The position numbers and the translations under genes were made by a program. Below are positions 17,827-26,844 of a stretch of DNA of 64,000 nt, piece by piece. Position 1 is the first letter of the stretch, and each line of letters starts with the position of its first letter. Source of the stretch: Sporosarcina sp. JAI121. GTDB taxonomy: Bacteria; Bacillota; Bacilli; Bacillales_A; Planococcaceae. The notes beneath the pieces were generated by a model. That model was given only the letters and a program-made list of their open reading frames with translations, made no database searches and was not told the DNA's origin. Location: the NCBI RefSeq assembly GCF_013408665.1, contig NZ_JACCCL010000001.1:2346707-2410706 (forward strand). The letters are read 5' to 3'.

Positions 17827-18785
17827 AGGATGATAATCAAGTGAATGATTCACAATATATTTACACATATACACAGCACCAAGACGAGTATGATTTATGC
17901 CTGTTGGAGATGAGGTCCTTTTTCGGTTTCGATGTGCCTTCCACTGTGTTGATAAGTACGGTAGAAATTGATCCGAGTCGGAGCCCTTTTATGAAAGAGA
18001 GGCTAGACATACTGTATGAAGGTGACAGTCTTGAAATGATTTCGCAGCAAGTTGAACAATATGATTTAGGTGAATCCACATTCAGGGTCGTCAGCTTAAA
18101 TACGGCCAACCTCGATACAACTAATAAAATGGGACATCCGGAGCGCCGTAAAATTGAGCGTGAAATCGGATTACGTGTGAAAGGTACGCCTGATTTAGTG
18201 AATCCTCCTGAAAATACATTCGGCATTGTTTTACTTAATGGCACATGGTATTTCGGGAAATTGATTGAAAATCAATCCATCTGGTTCCTTCATCAAAAGA
18301 AACCGCATATGTATTCGACTGCACTCAGTACTCGTGTTGCAAGGGCCGTTGCCAATATTGCGGTGCCGCATCCTAAAGGTGTGCGGGCAATCGATCCTTG
18401 TTGCGGCATCGGAACCGTGCTTGTTGAAGCATTGTCGATGGATATTAATATCGTCGGTCGGGATATCAACCCGCGTGTCGTGTTAGGTTCCAGGAAGAAC
18501 ATCACCCATTTCGGACTTGAAGGCAATGTAGAAATTGGACCCATTGCAGATGTCGTTGATGAATATGATGTGGCGATTATCGATATGCCTTATAATCTAT
18601 TTACCCATATTACACCTGAAGCGCAACTCGAAATTTTGAAGGAAGCTCGTCGATTTTCGAAGAAAGTCATCGTCGTAACGATTGAAACAATCGATCATAT
18701 GGTTGAAGAAGCTGGTTTCGTCATTATTGATCGCTGTGTTGCCAAAAAAGGGCATTTCATCAGACAAGTTCTTGTTTGTGAATAA
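17823..18785 (+). CDS. TRM11/UPF0020-type SAM-dependent RNA or DNA methyltransferase
   Basis: A 320-residue Rossmann methyltransferase. Motif I is AIDPCCGIGTVLVEA near residue 191 and the catalytic motif IV is DMPYN near 252 (DPPY-like, as in N2-guanine or N6-adenine enzymes). About 180 residues of N-terminal region carry the FGIVLLNGTWYFGKL and KPHMYSTALSTRVARAVANIA segment seen in TRM11-like enzymes. The GTG start overlaps the previous stop and has GAGGAAA upstream. Likely acts on tRNA or other structured RNA. The substrate is not known from sequence. Confidence 0.75.
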   Translation: MKDDNQVNDSQYIYTYTQHQDEYDLCLLEMRSFFGFDVPSTVLISTVEIDPSRSPFMKERLDILYEGDSLEMISQQVEQYDLGESTFRVVSLNTANLDTTNKMGHPERRKIEREIGLRVKGTPDLVNPPENTFGIVLLNGTWYFGKLIENQSIWFLHQKKPHMYSTALSTRVARAVANIAVPHPKGVRAIDPCCGIGTVLVEALSMDINIVGRDINPRVVLGSRKNITHFGLEGNVEIGPIADVVDEYDVAIIDMPYNLFTHITPEAQLEILKEARRFSKKVIVVTIETIDHMVEEAGFVIIDRCVAKKGHFIRQVLVCE

Positions 18786-18862
18786 AGGGAGACCTAGTGT
18801 AATTAAGTGTGGCCACTGAAAGACGCCTGCTCTGGTATTGCTTAACTAATGAACAGGAAAGA

Positions 18863-18900
18863 CGACATTTCGTTCATAATCGAACGAAATGTCGCCTTTT
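18863..18900 (+). terminator. Terminator after the methyltransferase gene
   Basis: Perfect 13-bp stem CGACATTTCGTTC / GAACGAAATGTCG with a short loop, then CCTTTTTAT. A nearly identical hairpin occurs at 27642. The converging diguanylate cyclase gene ends at its edge. Confidence 0.85.
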
Positions 18901-20447
18901 TATATTTCAGATAGTACAACCTTGTTTCGTCCTTCATTTTTTGCCTGATACAAGGCCTTATCCACCCTATCGAATAATTCTTCCGTTGTTTCCTTATAAT
19001 CATAAGTACCACCTACACCAGAAGAAATCGTTATATAATTATTTGTCGGGCATAACGCCGATGCGACGCTTTCACGAAGCCTGTCTGCGATTACCATCGC
19101 TACTTGAACATCCGTTTCAGCCAGTAGGATAACAAATTCCTCCCCGCCCAGTCTGACACAAACATCACCGTCCCGAACGGCTTCGCCTATTTTTCCGGAG
19201 AGGAATTTTAGGACTTCATCTCCAATATGATGACCATACACATCATTGACAGCTTTAAAATGGTCGATATCAATCATGATAATGGAAAACTGTTTATAGT
19301 CCTTCTTCCACTTCGCAGTAACCTTTTCACAATATCTGCGATTCTTTAAACCGGTAAGTGGGTCTGTGTAGGAGCGTTCCCTATAATTCTCAACTCTTTG
19401 TTGCTGACTCTCGGCATATTCGTGTATTGTTTCATTCAACTGCTTCGCCTCGAAGTACCACGTTGGAATAACTGTCAATTCGCCTTGCGCTCCATTTCCT
19501 TTCAGATTCGCTGAAAAATTCGCCAATTTACGCAACGGGGACGATAATCTTTCGCTGAGGAGAATCGTCAACAAGAAGAAGAATAGGATAAACGGAAGCG
19601 CGTATATCAGCATTTTGTACACCATTCCTGTTAATGGTTTGACGCTTGCCGCATAAGGCGTTTGGGAAACAACTCCCCACTTACTCGACTTTATGTATGT
19701 GTAGCCGGCCAGAAAATCTTTACCTGCTGTGTTCCTAACTTTTTGCGCACCGCTTTCATGCATTGGAACTTTTTGTGCAATTTCATTTTCAAGGACTGTT
19801 TCCCCAATTCTTTCAGATTCCGGATGGTAAATCAACATCCCTTTATTATCGACCACCCATACATAAGAACCGTCCGTGGAAAAGTGTTGACCAAGAATAT
19901 CATTGATGATATTGGCTTCCTGCAAATAAATCGTGCCGCTCAAAAATCCAAGATATTCATTTTTTTCATTCCATAAAGGGGTGGATACGAGAATGAGCAG
20001 TCTGCCGGTTGCCGCTTTATAGGGCTCCGATATAAGGTTTCTTCTTTTGTATAGTGCTTCTCTCGGGCCGATGGTCTCCAGCTTTTTACCGACTATACCC
20101 AATCCTGGCGAGGTGGCTAGTACCACTCCTTCCCTGTCAATAATGGAGAGGGAATTAAAGTTTTTACTGCTATTTAATAAATCAGCAAGCTTTTCTTCCA
20201 ATTTTTTACCGTCGTCAATATCAGCACTCATTTCAGACGCCTTAATTTGTAAATTACTATGCATTCCGTTAAATACTTCTTCCGTCAATTGTGCCAATTT
20301 CATTGAATAGACTCTGTTGATTTCCAAGGAATTGTTTATCAAGTTTTCTTTAGTAACAAAATAACCAGAAAGCAACGTGATACTGAGTATGCCGATCATC
20401 GCAAATGAGATAAGAAGCATTATCCAGAAACGTAACGTTTTGATCAC
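18900..20447 (-). CDS. Membrane diguanylate cyclase with extracellular Cache domain
   Basis: Makes cyclic di-GMP from two GTP. A first membrane segment precedes an extracellular region of about 260 residues with Cache-type features (SLSIIDREGVVLATSPGLG, YVWVVDNKGMLIYHPES). A second membrane segment, a HAMP-like stretch (RLSSPLRKLANFSANL) and a C-terminal GGDEF domain with active-site GGEEF follow. An RxxD inhibitory site (RDGD) lies exactly five residues before GGEEF, so product feedback is expected. I prefer the GTG at 20447, which has GAGG 8 bases upstream; the ATG seven codons earlier has none. The sensed ligand is unknown. Confidence 0.9.
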   Translation of the reverse strand: MIKTLRFWIMLLISFAMIGILSITLLSGYFVTKENLINNSLEINRVYSMKLAQLTEEVFNGMHSNLQIKASEMSADIDDGKKLEEKLADLLNSSKNFNSLSIIDREGVVLATSPGLGIVGKKLETIGPREALYKRRNLISEPYKAATGRLLILVSTPLWNEKNEYLGFLSGTIYLQEANIINDILGQHFSTDGSYVWVVDNKGMLIYHPESERIGETVLENEIAQKVPMHESGAQKVRNTAGKDFLAGYTYIKSSKWGVVSQTPYAASVKPLTGMVYKMLIYALPFILFFFLLTILLSERLSSPLRKLANFSANLKGNGAQGELTVIPTWYFEAKQLNETIHEYAESQQQRVENYRERSYTDPLTGLKNRRYCEKVTAKWKKDYKQFSIIMIDIDHFKAVNDVYGHHIGDEVLKFLSGKIGEAVRDGDVCVRLGGEEFVILLAETDVQVAMVIADRLRESVASALCPTNNYITISSGVGGTYDYKETTEELFDRVDKALYQAKNEGRNKVVLSEI

Positions 20448-20559
20448 ATGAAAAACCTCATTTAACATTTATTTGTAATCTATCATTATATAGGTTTTCT
20501 GGGTGACAGTCACCACTACAATTCGGACACTATTCAGATAATTTAACGAAAATAGAGAG

Positions 20560-20584
20560 TGCCCGGTATCATAACTGGGCACCC
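20560..20584 (-). terminator. Hairpin after the leucyl aminopeptidase gene
   Basis: On the minus strand GTGCCCAG and CCGGGCAC form a stem with one G-T style mismatch, followed by a weak T-rich stretch. It lies 6 bases past the stop codon. On the plus strand the same stem is followed by ATTTTTT. Confidence 0.55.
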
Positions 20585-20589
20585 ATTTT

Positions 20590-21975
20590 TTAGTTTGAAA
20601 TATGTGTTGTAAAGTCGGCTAATAGTCGTACACCGTAGCCTGTTGCGGATTTCGCATAGTACCCTGTTGCACTGTTTTTACTCATCATGCCTGCCATATC
20701 GACGTGCAGCCACTTGCTTTCTTTCGGTACGAAACGGCGAAGGAATAAGCCTGCTGTAATCGAACCTGCCCCGCTTAGTGAACTGATGTTATTCATGTCC
20801 GCGTAATCACTGTCGAGCGACTTATCGTATGCTTCAACTAATGGCATCGGCCAGATGAAATCACCGTTTTGATCGCCGATTTTTTTCATTTCAGCTGAAA
20901 ACTCGTAGTCCCCGAATACGCCCGCGAGCTCAGTACCGAGTGCATTGACGATTGCACCCGTCAGTGTCGCGATATCGACGATGTATTCCGCTTTCCATTC
21001 ACCAGCACGAATGAGCGCGTCCGCCAAAATGAGACGCCCTTCCGCGTCTGTGTTACCGACTTGCACCGTCAAGCCATTTTTGTACTTGATGACTTCTCCT
21101 GGTAAGACGGACGTGTTATCCGGCATGTTTTCCACAATCGGAATAAGCGCGACAACATTCACTTTCGCTTTCGATTTTGCGAGTAACATAAGTGCACCGG
21201 AAACGGCGGCTGCTCCGCCCATATCCATTCGCATGTCACTTAAATCTTTGCCGCTTTTCAAGCTGATGCCGCCTGTATCGAATGTCACGCCTTTGCCGAC
21301 GAGTGCAACGAGCGGTTTCGATTCATCGCCTCTGTACACGAGTTCAACGAATGACGGCTTGTACACACTCCCCCGTGCGACTGTCAATACACCGTTCATC
21401 TCCATTTGTTCAAGATTTTCTTTGTCGAGTACATTGACTTCAACGTCAGTGCCTTCAAAGTTTTTCTTCAACACTTCCGGAAACGTTTCCGGATTCAAGA
21501 CGTTCGACACTTCATTCATCAAATCACGTGAGAAAGCAGTTGCGGCTGCACGGATTTTGCCTGCTTCAATGAATGGCTTCGCTTCGTCGCCAACTACAGT
21601 AAGTTGAGTTTGGAATGCCTTGACATCCGATTTATAGGTGACGAACTGATAGGAGCCCAGTTCCCATCCTTCTGCAAAAGCTGTTAAAACAAGCCCTTTA
21701 TCCAACTTCGCATAGGCATTCGAAATAACTCCATCTTCTATGATCGCTGTTTCAACTTTTTGAGCGCTTACATCACGAGCGATATTTCCCGCAGTCGCAC
21801 GGACTTTTTCGAGTGTCATCTCTTTTTCTTTGCACTCTTTTACGACAATATAATGCGTGCCTTCAATTAATACAGAGCTATGCTCCGCCTTTTGGTTTGC
21901 TACGAATTTTTTGACTGCAGCATTTTCCGAAACGAATGGATCGTTCGCAAAAATCACTTTTACTTCGTTAGACAT
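20590..21975 (-). CDS. pepA: Leucyl aminopeptidase (M17 family)
   Basis: Cytoplasmic dinuclear-metal aminopeptidase that removes N-terminal residues, preferably leucine. The M17 signature NTDAEGRLILADAL is near residues 313-326. Metal ligands appear in GKGVTFDTGGISLK (Lys and Asp) and in MRMDMGGAAAVSGA. The N-terminal domain of about 170 residues is divergent as usual. Length 461 is slightly short of the usual 480-500. Start at ATG with GGGGGG 6-8 bases upstream. Single-gene unit. Confidence 0.92.
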   Translation of the reverse strand: MSNEVKVIFANDPFVSENAAVKKFVANQKAEHSSVLIEGTHYIVVKECKEKEMTLEKVRATAGNIARDVSAQKVETAIIEDGVISNAYAKLDKGLVLTAFAEGWELGSYQFVTYKSDVKAFQTQLTVVGDEAKPFIEAGKIRAAATAFSRDLMNEVSNVLNPETFPEVLKKNFEGTDVEVNVLDKENLEQMEMNGVLTVARGSVYKPSFVELVYRGDESKPLVALVGKGVTFDTGGISLKSGKDLSDMRMDMGGAAAVSGALMLLAKSKAKVNVVALIPIVENMPDNTSVLPGEVIKYKNGLTVQVGNTDAEGRLILADALIRAGEWKAEYIVDIATLTGAIVNALGTELAGVFGDYEFSAEMKKIGDQNGDFIWPMPLVEAYDKSLDSDYADMNNISSLSGAGSITAGLFLRRFVPKESKWLHVDMAGMMSKNSATGYYAKSATGYGVRLLADFTTHISN

Positions 21976-22046
21976 ATAGTTTCCCCCCTGGACAAATTAA
22001 TTCGACTTCTAAAATAGTTTATCATAAGTAGTCCAACTTCATAGAA

Positions 22047-22202
22047 TTATCTCTTTTCTGATAGTAACAAGCAGAAAGTTGCGAAAGAACCTAACAATAA
22101 AGATAGAAGAAACCAATTTAACCCGGTTCTATTTTTCCCCTGCGCAAGTCCTGCGTTGATCAATGCAAGCGTTCCCCAACCTACGAAATAACTATTATCC
22201 AA
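22047..22202 (-). CDS. Small membrane protein, 51 residues
   Basis: I read this gene from a TTG at 22202-22200 because AGGAGTGAT lies 4 bases upstream. The larger open frame reaching 22346 lacks a ribosome binding site and crosses a repeat fragment. The product is DNSYFVGWGTLALINAGLAQ, a short polar turn (GKNRTG), then one hydrophobic segment and SEKR at the end, so it has two short membrane-associated helices. No family recognised. Confidence 0.5.
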   Translation of the reverse strand: MDNSYFVGWGTLALINAGLAQGKNRTGLNWFLLSLLLGSFATFCLLLSEKR

Positions 22203-22223
22203 GAGAATCACTCCTAATCTATT

Positions 22224-22264
22224 GATGTTGAAATAAAGATTTCCTTCAACTATGCTTAGCCACT
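22224..22264 (+). repeat. Short fragment of the interspersed repeat family
   Basis: A GTTGAAATAAAGATTTCCTTCAA stretch is nearly identical to the left end of the copy at 33.8 kb and similar to those at 34.4 and 50.2 kb. The hairpin core is absent. Confidence 0.45.
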
Positions 22265-22470
22265 TTGAATTTACAAAAAGCCGGCGCTGATTAGAAACCC
22301 CAACATAATGCTGAACTTTTTTTCGGCCGTCGCTTTTGTACCCCAATTTGCACCTTTATTATGTTATACGTGCCAGCTAACTGAAAGTTCCCTGTACTCA
22401 TATCAATCATTTTACCGAGCAACAGGTATGTTACACTTTTGTTAATCAAACCCTTCAGGAGATGAACGCG

Positions 22471-23145
22471 TTGAAAAAAGTATGGGATCATCATGGCATT
22501 ATCGAGAAATTTGAAGCGAACCGCAATGAGGAACTGGCCGGACCAATGAAAGCCTATCTGAAAAACCACTTCCCTTTTCTGGGCATCAAAAGTCCTCTTC
22601 GCAAAGAATTAGTAAAAGAACAGTTCAGGGAATACGCGTTGCCTGAACCAGGGCGAGTTTTTGATGAAGTGTGGAAATTGTATACTCTTCCCGAGCGTGA
22701 ATATCAATATGCCGCCATCGCGCTGATCGAGAAAATGAAAAAGCATGTAACGACAGAGGATTATCCTTCTTTACTTCAGTTGATTGAAACGAAGTCGTGG
22801 TGGGATAGTGTGGATTCGATTGCACCTCATTTTGTAGGTCATCTTGTAAAACTTGACCGCGGTTACGGTGAAAAAACCATGATGGAGTGGTCACTTTCAA
22901 ACAATATATGGACAAACCGTTCTGCTATTCTTCATCAACTGAAATTCAAACATGAGACGGATATCGATTTGTTATTCAATATCATTGAACAGCACTCTAG
23001 TTCAAAGGAATTTTTCATTCAAAAAGCGATTGGCTGGGCCTTGCGGGAATACGCTAAGACGGATCCGAGCAGTGTAAAGTCGTTTGTTGAGCGGCATCCT
23101 TTAAAACCGCTAAGTAAGCGGGAAGCGTTGAAACATTTTAAATGA
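22471..23145 (+). CDS. DNA alkylation repair protein, AlkD/HEAT-like
   Basis: About 224 residues of HEAT-like helical repeats with WKLPEREYQYAAIALIEK-type motifs, DWWDSVDSIAPHFVGHLV-like central segment, and the C-terminal KEFFIQKAIGWALREYAKTDP stretch typical of the AlkC/AlkD family. These enzymes remove alkylated purines without base flipping. The ATG at 22462 touches the AGGAG site, so the TTG at 22471 (9 bases after it) is the better start. Monocistronic. Confidence 0.85.
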   Translation: MKKVWDHHGIIEKFEANRNEELAGPMKAYLKNHFPFLGIKSPLRKELVKEQFREYALPEPGRVFDEVWKLYTLPEREYQYAAIALIEKMKKHVTTEDYPSLLQLIETKSWWDSVDSIAPHFVGHLVKLDRGYGEKTMMEWSLSNNIWTNRSAILHQLKFKHETDIDLLFNIIEQHSSSKEFFIQKAIGWALREYAKTDPSSVKSFVERHPLKPLSKREALKHFK

Positions 23146-23193
23146 ACAAGAGAAGACATCTGGAAAACAGATGTTTCTTTTCGGAACAGTACC

Positions 23194-23255
23194 TTGCAAT
23201 GAATAATACCATATGATATATTGTTGTCATCGAGTACATCTCATGAGTTGGTACT
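23194..23255 (+). promoter_or_regulatory. padR promoter and candidate autoregulatory operator
   Basis: TTGCAA (23194-23199), 17 bases, TATATT (23217-23222) is a good sigma-A promoter. At 23233-23255 an inverted repeat AGTAC...GTACT encloses the palindrome CTCATGAG. PadR repressors usually bind such dyads at their own promoter; this assignment is inferred. Confidence 0.55.
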
Positions 23256-23290
23256 GTTTATTAATTAATAGTGAAAGGAGTTTTTATTAG

Positions 23291-23614
23291 ATGAATGTGC
23301 AATTCAAAAAAGGTGTGTTGAATTTGTGTGTGCTTGTCCTTCTCGACAAACAAGATCGATACGGTTACGAGCTTGTGCAAAAGATTTCAGACCAGATATC
23401 CATTTCGGAAGGATCTGTTTATCCCCTGCTACGCCGTTTAACGAAAGAAGGTTATTTTACAACCTATCTGCAGGAATCAACGGAAGGCCCTCCCCGAAAG
23501 TATTACAAATTGACCGATGCAGGGCGGGAATATCTGCACGAACAGTTAGCGGAGTGGAAAGTTTTCACGGATGGCGTGAATACATTAATCGAGGAGGGTG
23601 TACGAAATGACTGA
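23291..23614 (+). CDS. PadR family transcriptional regulator
   Basis: 107-residue winged-helix regulator beginning MNVQFKKGVLNLCVLVLLDKQDRYGYELVQKISDQISISEGSVYPLLRRLTKEGYFTTY, the standard PadR DNA-binding domain, with a short C-terminal dimerisation helix. ATG at 23291 with AAAGGAG upstream. Its last codons overlap the next gene by 8 bases, so the regulator and the DUF1700/DUF4097 protein are a two-gene unit, a common arrangement in Firmicutes in which PadR responds to envelope-active compounds. The inducer is unknown. Confidence 0.9.
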   Translation: MNVQFKKGVLNLCVLVLLDKQDRYGYELVQKISDQISISEGSVYPLLRRLTKEGYFTTYLQESTEGPPRKYYKLTDAGREYLHEQLAEWKVFTDGVNTLIEEGVRND

Positions 23615-24635
23615 AAATCAATTTATTGGTGAACTGGAAACCGCTTTGAAACAACTGCCTGCTGAAGAACGGAATGATATCATACAAGATATCCGGGAAT
23701 ATTTCACTGACGGTCGTGAGGATGGTAAATCGGAGAGTGAGATTGCTACTTCCCTCGGATCTCCTACTAATATTGCCGCTGAATTACTTGCATCCTATTC
23801 TTTTGAGGAAAATGAAGTTGAAATGACTTCTACAAACGAAATTATCACCATTCAGGATAATCAATTTACAAATGTTGATATCGACGTCCAGCACGGTGCA
23901 TTATTCATCAGACCATCTGATAACTTAATAACGACTGTCGAATTGATCGGTTCGAATGAGAAATTGCAACTAACTGCGGAAGTTGTCGGCGATACGTTGT
24001 TCGTACGACTTAAAAGTTTACGCCACTGGTTGCTCATGTTTAATTTCAATATAAAAGCGGTGACACTAAACGTGTTCATTCCAAAGAAACTGTACCAATC
24101 AATTGCGATGAAAACGGATAATGGGCGAATCTCCGCGGAGAAACTGCTCGGGAAAAAAGTCGACGCGAATGCCGATAATGGACGAATCCAATTAAGAGAG
24201 ATTGCCGCCACGACATTGGTTGCTGAGACCGATAACGGGCGAATCGATATCGTTAAGGTGCAGGCCGACCATTTACGGACGAAAACGGATAATGGAAGGA
24301 TCGAAATGCATTATGTCGATGCCGACAGTATTGCTGCTGAATCGGATAACGGCAGAATTGAGCTCAAACATGTAAGTGGATCCATAGTGGGAATTACGGA
24401 TAATGGGCGAATTACACTTCAGACGGATAGCCTCGATCGGAATATCGATTTCCAAACAGATAACGGAAGTATTGTTATTCAATCAAGTAGCGAACCAAAG
24501 AATGTGTCAATTCATGCGAAAACAGGCCACGGGAAAATCGATATTTTCGGAGAACGGAACTCGCGGACAGTCATCGGAGCTGGTGGACATACGATTCGTT
24601 TAAAGTCGGATAATGGACGGATTACGGTAGGGTGA
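23607..24635 (+). CDS. DUF1700 (HAAS) and DUF4097 putative adhesin-like protein
   Basis: 342 residues. The first 75 residues are a HAAS/DUF1700 helical domain (ENQFIGELETALKQLPAEERNDIIQDIREYFTDGREDGKSE, typical of PadR-linked proteins). The rest is a beta-solenoid of the DUF4097 type with at least eight repeats of the pattern (T/S/A)DNGRI followed by a short strand, spaced about 18-20 residues. No signal peptide or membrane segment is obvious in the conventional places, although residues 133-155 are rather hydrophobic. ATG at 23607 follows GAGGAGGG. Function of the class is unclear; the partner PadR suggests an envelope stress role. Confidence 0.8.
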   Translation: MTENQFIGELETALKQLPAEERNDIIQDIREYFTDGREDGKSESEIATSLGSPTNIAAELLASYSFEENEVEMTSTNEIITIQDNQFTNVDIDVQHGALFIRPSDNLITTVELIGSNEKLQLTAEVVGDTLFVRLKSLRHWLLMFNFNIKAVTLNVFIPKKLYQSIAMKTDNGRISAEKLLGKKVDANADNGRIQLREIAATTLVAETDNGRIDIVKVQADHLRTKTDNGRIEMHYVDADSIAAESDNGRIELKHVSGSIVGITDNGRITLQTDSLDRNIDFQTDNGSIVIQSSSEPKNVSIHAKTGHGKIDIFGERNSRTVIGAGGHTIRLKSDNGRITVG

Positions 24636-24688
24636 CCTAGGATCTGATAGGTTTGCCACGGGTTGCTGTCACTTTAATTAATTTAAAA

Positions 24689-24737
24689 TGAAAAAAGCTG
24701 ATCACACGCCGTTTTTCCGGTGTATGATCAGCTTTTT
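24689..24737. terminator. Bidirectional terminator
   Basis: The stem AAAAAAGCTGATCA...TGATCAGCTTTTTT with a CACACGCCG/CGGTGTA extension lies between the convergent DUF4097 and DinB-like genes and has T-runs in both directions. Confidence 0.9.
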
Positions 24738-24745
24738 TGATGTTA

Positions 24746-25249
24746 TTACACTTTTGGAGCTTCCCCGCCGAACATTGCCCACTCTTCGCGCGACGGTCCA
24801 TAGACACCGGGTACACGCAATCCCGCCTGCCTCATGAGTACCGTCATCTGTCCGCGGTGATGTGTTTGGTGTGCCGTTAATATACTTAAGATAGTGCCGA
24901 TTGACCATTGCTCTCCATACATGTCCTTCACATCATTCAATGTGTTGTCGTTCCACTGTTCTTTTATTGCTGCAACCATCGTATCGTTTGAAGAGAGGTA
25001 AGCTTTTGCAATTGCTGCAGCCTCTTCTGGTACGGGTGCATCGTGAGGGGTCGCTTTGAACTCGAGACCTGTTCGTGACACCATTTCATCGAGGGTCGTA
25101 ACGAGATGCCATGCAATTCTGCCGAGGGTACGATCTTCAGGTGAGACTTCTTGTAATAGTGACTCATCTGTCAGCGTATTAAGTATTTTTTGTGTTGAAC
25201 TACTCTCATGGCCCCAGTTAATAAGGAATTCCTCAATTGTTTTAAACAT
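24746..25249 (-). CDS. DinB family protein
   Basis: 167-residue four-helix-bundle protein of the DinB/YfiT metal-binding group. Histidines expected to bind a metal are visible at RIAWHLVTTLDE (near residue 47) and at TAHQTHHRGQM (near 130), the HxxxH-type pattern. These proteins are often thiol-dependent transferases or stress proteins; the substrate is unknown. ATG follows GGAGGGG with ideal spacing. Confidence 0.85.
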   Translation of the reverse strand: MFKTIEEFLINWGHESSSTQKILNTLTDESLLQEVSPEDRTLGRIAWHLVTTLDEMVSRTGLEFKATPHDAPVPEEAAAIAKAYLSSNDTMVAAIKEQWNDNTLNDVKDMYGEQWSIGTILSILTAHQTHHRGQMTVLMRQAGLRVPGVYGPSREEWAMFGGEAPKV

Positions 25250-25252
25250 GTG

Positions 25253-25438
25253 TTACCCCTCCAATGTTTTAGATACGTTACTCTCTTCGGTAGTGGCTCT
25301 GTGTTTTCCTTCATTAGCGTAGAGAGTTGTTTTTGTATCTTTGGGTTTATCAAGCATCCAGTATGCCCCTGTTGTTACTTCCCATACCGTTTCTTTTCCG
25401 GTTACAAGGAAACTGCAATATCCAGTTTCAATTCCCAT
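25253..25438 (-). CDS. Possible small protein directly upstream of the DinB gene
   Basis: An open frame of about 60 codons ends four bases before the DinB-like start, with its stop inside that gene's ribosome binding site region. The sequence (GYCSFLVTGKETVWEVTTG, then YWMLDKPKDTKTTLYANEGK) looks protein-like. However, no ribosome binding site precedes either candidate ATG (25438 or 25441), and the region must also hold the promoter of the divergent peptidase gene. Listed as tentative. Confidence 0.3.
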   Translation of the reverse strand: MGIETGYCSFLVTGKETVWEVTTGAYWMLDKPKDTKTTLYANEGKHRATTEESNVSKTLEG

Positions 25439-25458
25439 CATTAGAATGGAGGAGTTTA

Positions 25459-26784
25459 ATGGCTCGTCAAAAAATGTTATTTTCGTTTCTATTGCTGTGT
25501 TCAATCCTACTAACAGCTTGTTCGCCGAAAACCCAGGTCGTGGAAAGTGCTGAATTCACTCAGGTACAAACTGAATTTATTCAAGATGTTGACTTTGAAA
25601 ATATTTTCGCCTCCCTGGAAACGTTAACGAAAGAGCCCCGCGTTGCAGGCACAAAAGCTGAACTGCAGGCAGCCGCTTTTGTAGCCGCCCAACTCAAGAT
25701 GAGTGGTTATGTAGTCGATGTTCAACCATTCGATTTCGAGAGATATGTAATGCCGGAATCACACCGCCTTGTCGTTGAAGGTTTTGACAGTCCACTCTCC
25801 CCCGCCCCCTTTCAATTTTCGGTTGACGGTAACACCATCGGAGAATTGGTTGATGCGGGACATGGCTTGAAAGCAGATTACAAAAAGCTAGATGTTGCTG
25901 ATAAAATTGTGCTAGTTGAAGTTGCTGACACCCCCTTTAAAGAACTTGTCCTATCCGCCTCTGATGCTGGTGCACAGGCAATTATCCTATATTTCCCTGA
26001 TGGATTGGAAGTTAATAAATGGTCGCTCGGCAGGGAAGGTTTTGAAGAGTTCATTCCTGCACTAGCCCTTACCTATGAAGAAGGGACGAATCTTTTGGAT
26101 TTTATTAAATCCGGCAAATCCGCCAATGCGGCAGTCTCGATTAAAGGTGCTCGCATTGAAACGGCTGCATCACAAAACTTGATTGCGACCAAATCGCCTG
26201 TTTCGGAGACGGATGATGATATCGTTATAATCGGTGCTCATTATGATTCCGTCGATAAAGCGCCCGGTGCAAGTGACAATGCGAGCGGAACGGCGGTTGT
26301 CCTCGAACTGGCAAGGATGTTCAAAGCAATTCCGACAAATAAAGAAATCCGGTTCCTATTTTTTGGTGCTGAAGAAGAAGGATTGTATGGGTCCGAAAAG
26401 TATGTAAGTGCTTTGACGAAGGATGAAATAAAACGCTCTGTCGCCATGTTCAACTTGGATATGGTCGGCAGTGCCCATGCCGGGGAACTATCTATTCAAA
26501 CGATAGATGGATCGGACAATACCGTTACAAAAGTGGCAAGTAAAGCGAATAAAATACTGAATGGCGACTCGATTAAGACCGAAGTCGGGGACAGAAGTGA
26601 TCACACACCGTTCCACAAAGCAGGGATCGATGCTGCATTGTTCATTTATAATCCAGTGGAAGAGTGGTATCATACGCCTGAGGACACAGTTAATAAGTTA
26701 AGTAAAGATCGCCTTCTGAACGTCGCAAAAATCGTCGGTTCATCGGTTTTTGACCTGACTTTTTCAGGTGTCTCTGAAGATTGA
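25459..26784 (+). CDS. M28 family zinc aminopeptidase lipoprotein
   Basis: Extracytoplasmic lipoprotein: the signal peptide ends in LLTAC (lipobox Cys near residue 20). Residues about 110-230 form a PA-like insertion. The M28 catalytic domain has zinc ligands in GAHYDSVDKAPGASDNASGTA, the catalytic glutamates in FFGAEEEGLYGS, FNLDMVGS, and the last histidine in GDRSDHTPFHKAG. The ATG at 25459 follows GGAGGAG; the upstream in-frame extension is not a signal peptide and is rejected. It probably supplies amino acids from peptides outside the cell. Monocistronic. Confidence 0.9.
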   Translation: MARQKMLFSFLLLCSILLTACSPKTQVVESAEFTQVQTEFIQDVDFENIFASLETLTKEPRVAGTKAELQAAAFVAAQLKMSGYVVDVQPFDFERYVMPESHRLVVEGFDSPLSPAPFQFSVDGNTIGELVDAGHGLKADYKKLDVADKIVLVEVADTPFKELVLSASDAGAQAIILYFPDGLEVNKWSLGREGFEEFIPALALTYEEGTNLLDFIKSGKSANAAVSIKGARIETAASQNLIATKSPVSETDDDIVIIGAHYDSVDKAPGASDNASGTAVVLELARMFKAIPTNKEIRFLFFGAEEEGLYGSEKYVSALTKDEIKRSVAMFNLDMVGSAHAGELSIQTIDGSDNTVTKVASKANKILNGDSIKTEVGDRSDHTPFHKAGIDAALFIYNPVEEWYHTPEDTVNKLSKDRLLNVAKIVGSSVFDLTFSGVSED

Positions 26785-26844
26785 TATAAAAGGGGTTCTT
26801 TATTCGCCAAGTTGGACATAAAGAATATAAAGGAGGACGACTTG

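Noticed and set aside
20945..21607. 220-codon frame opposite pepA
   Set aside because: Antisense shadow of a well supported M17 peptidase; no ribosome binding site or recognisable domain.
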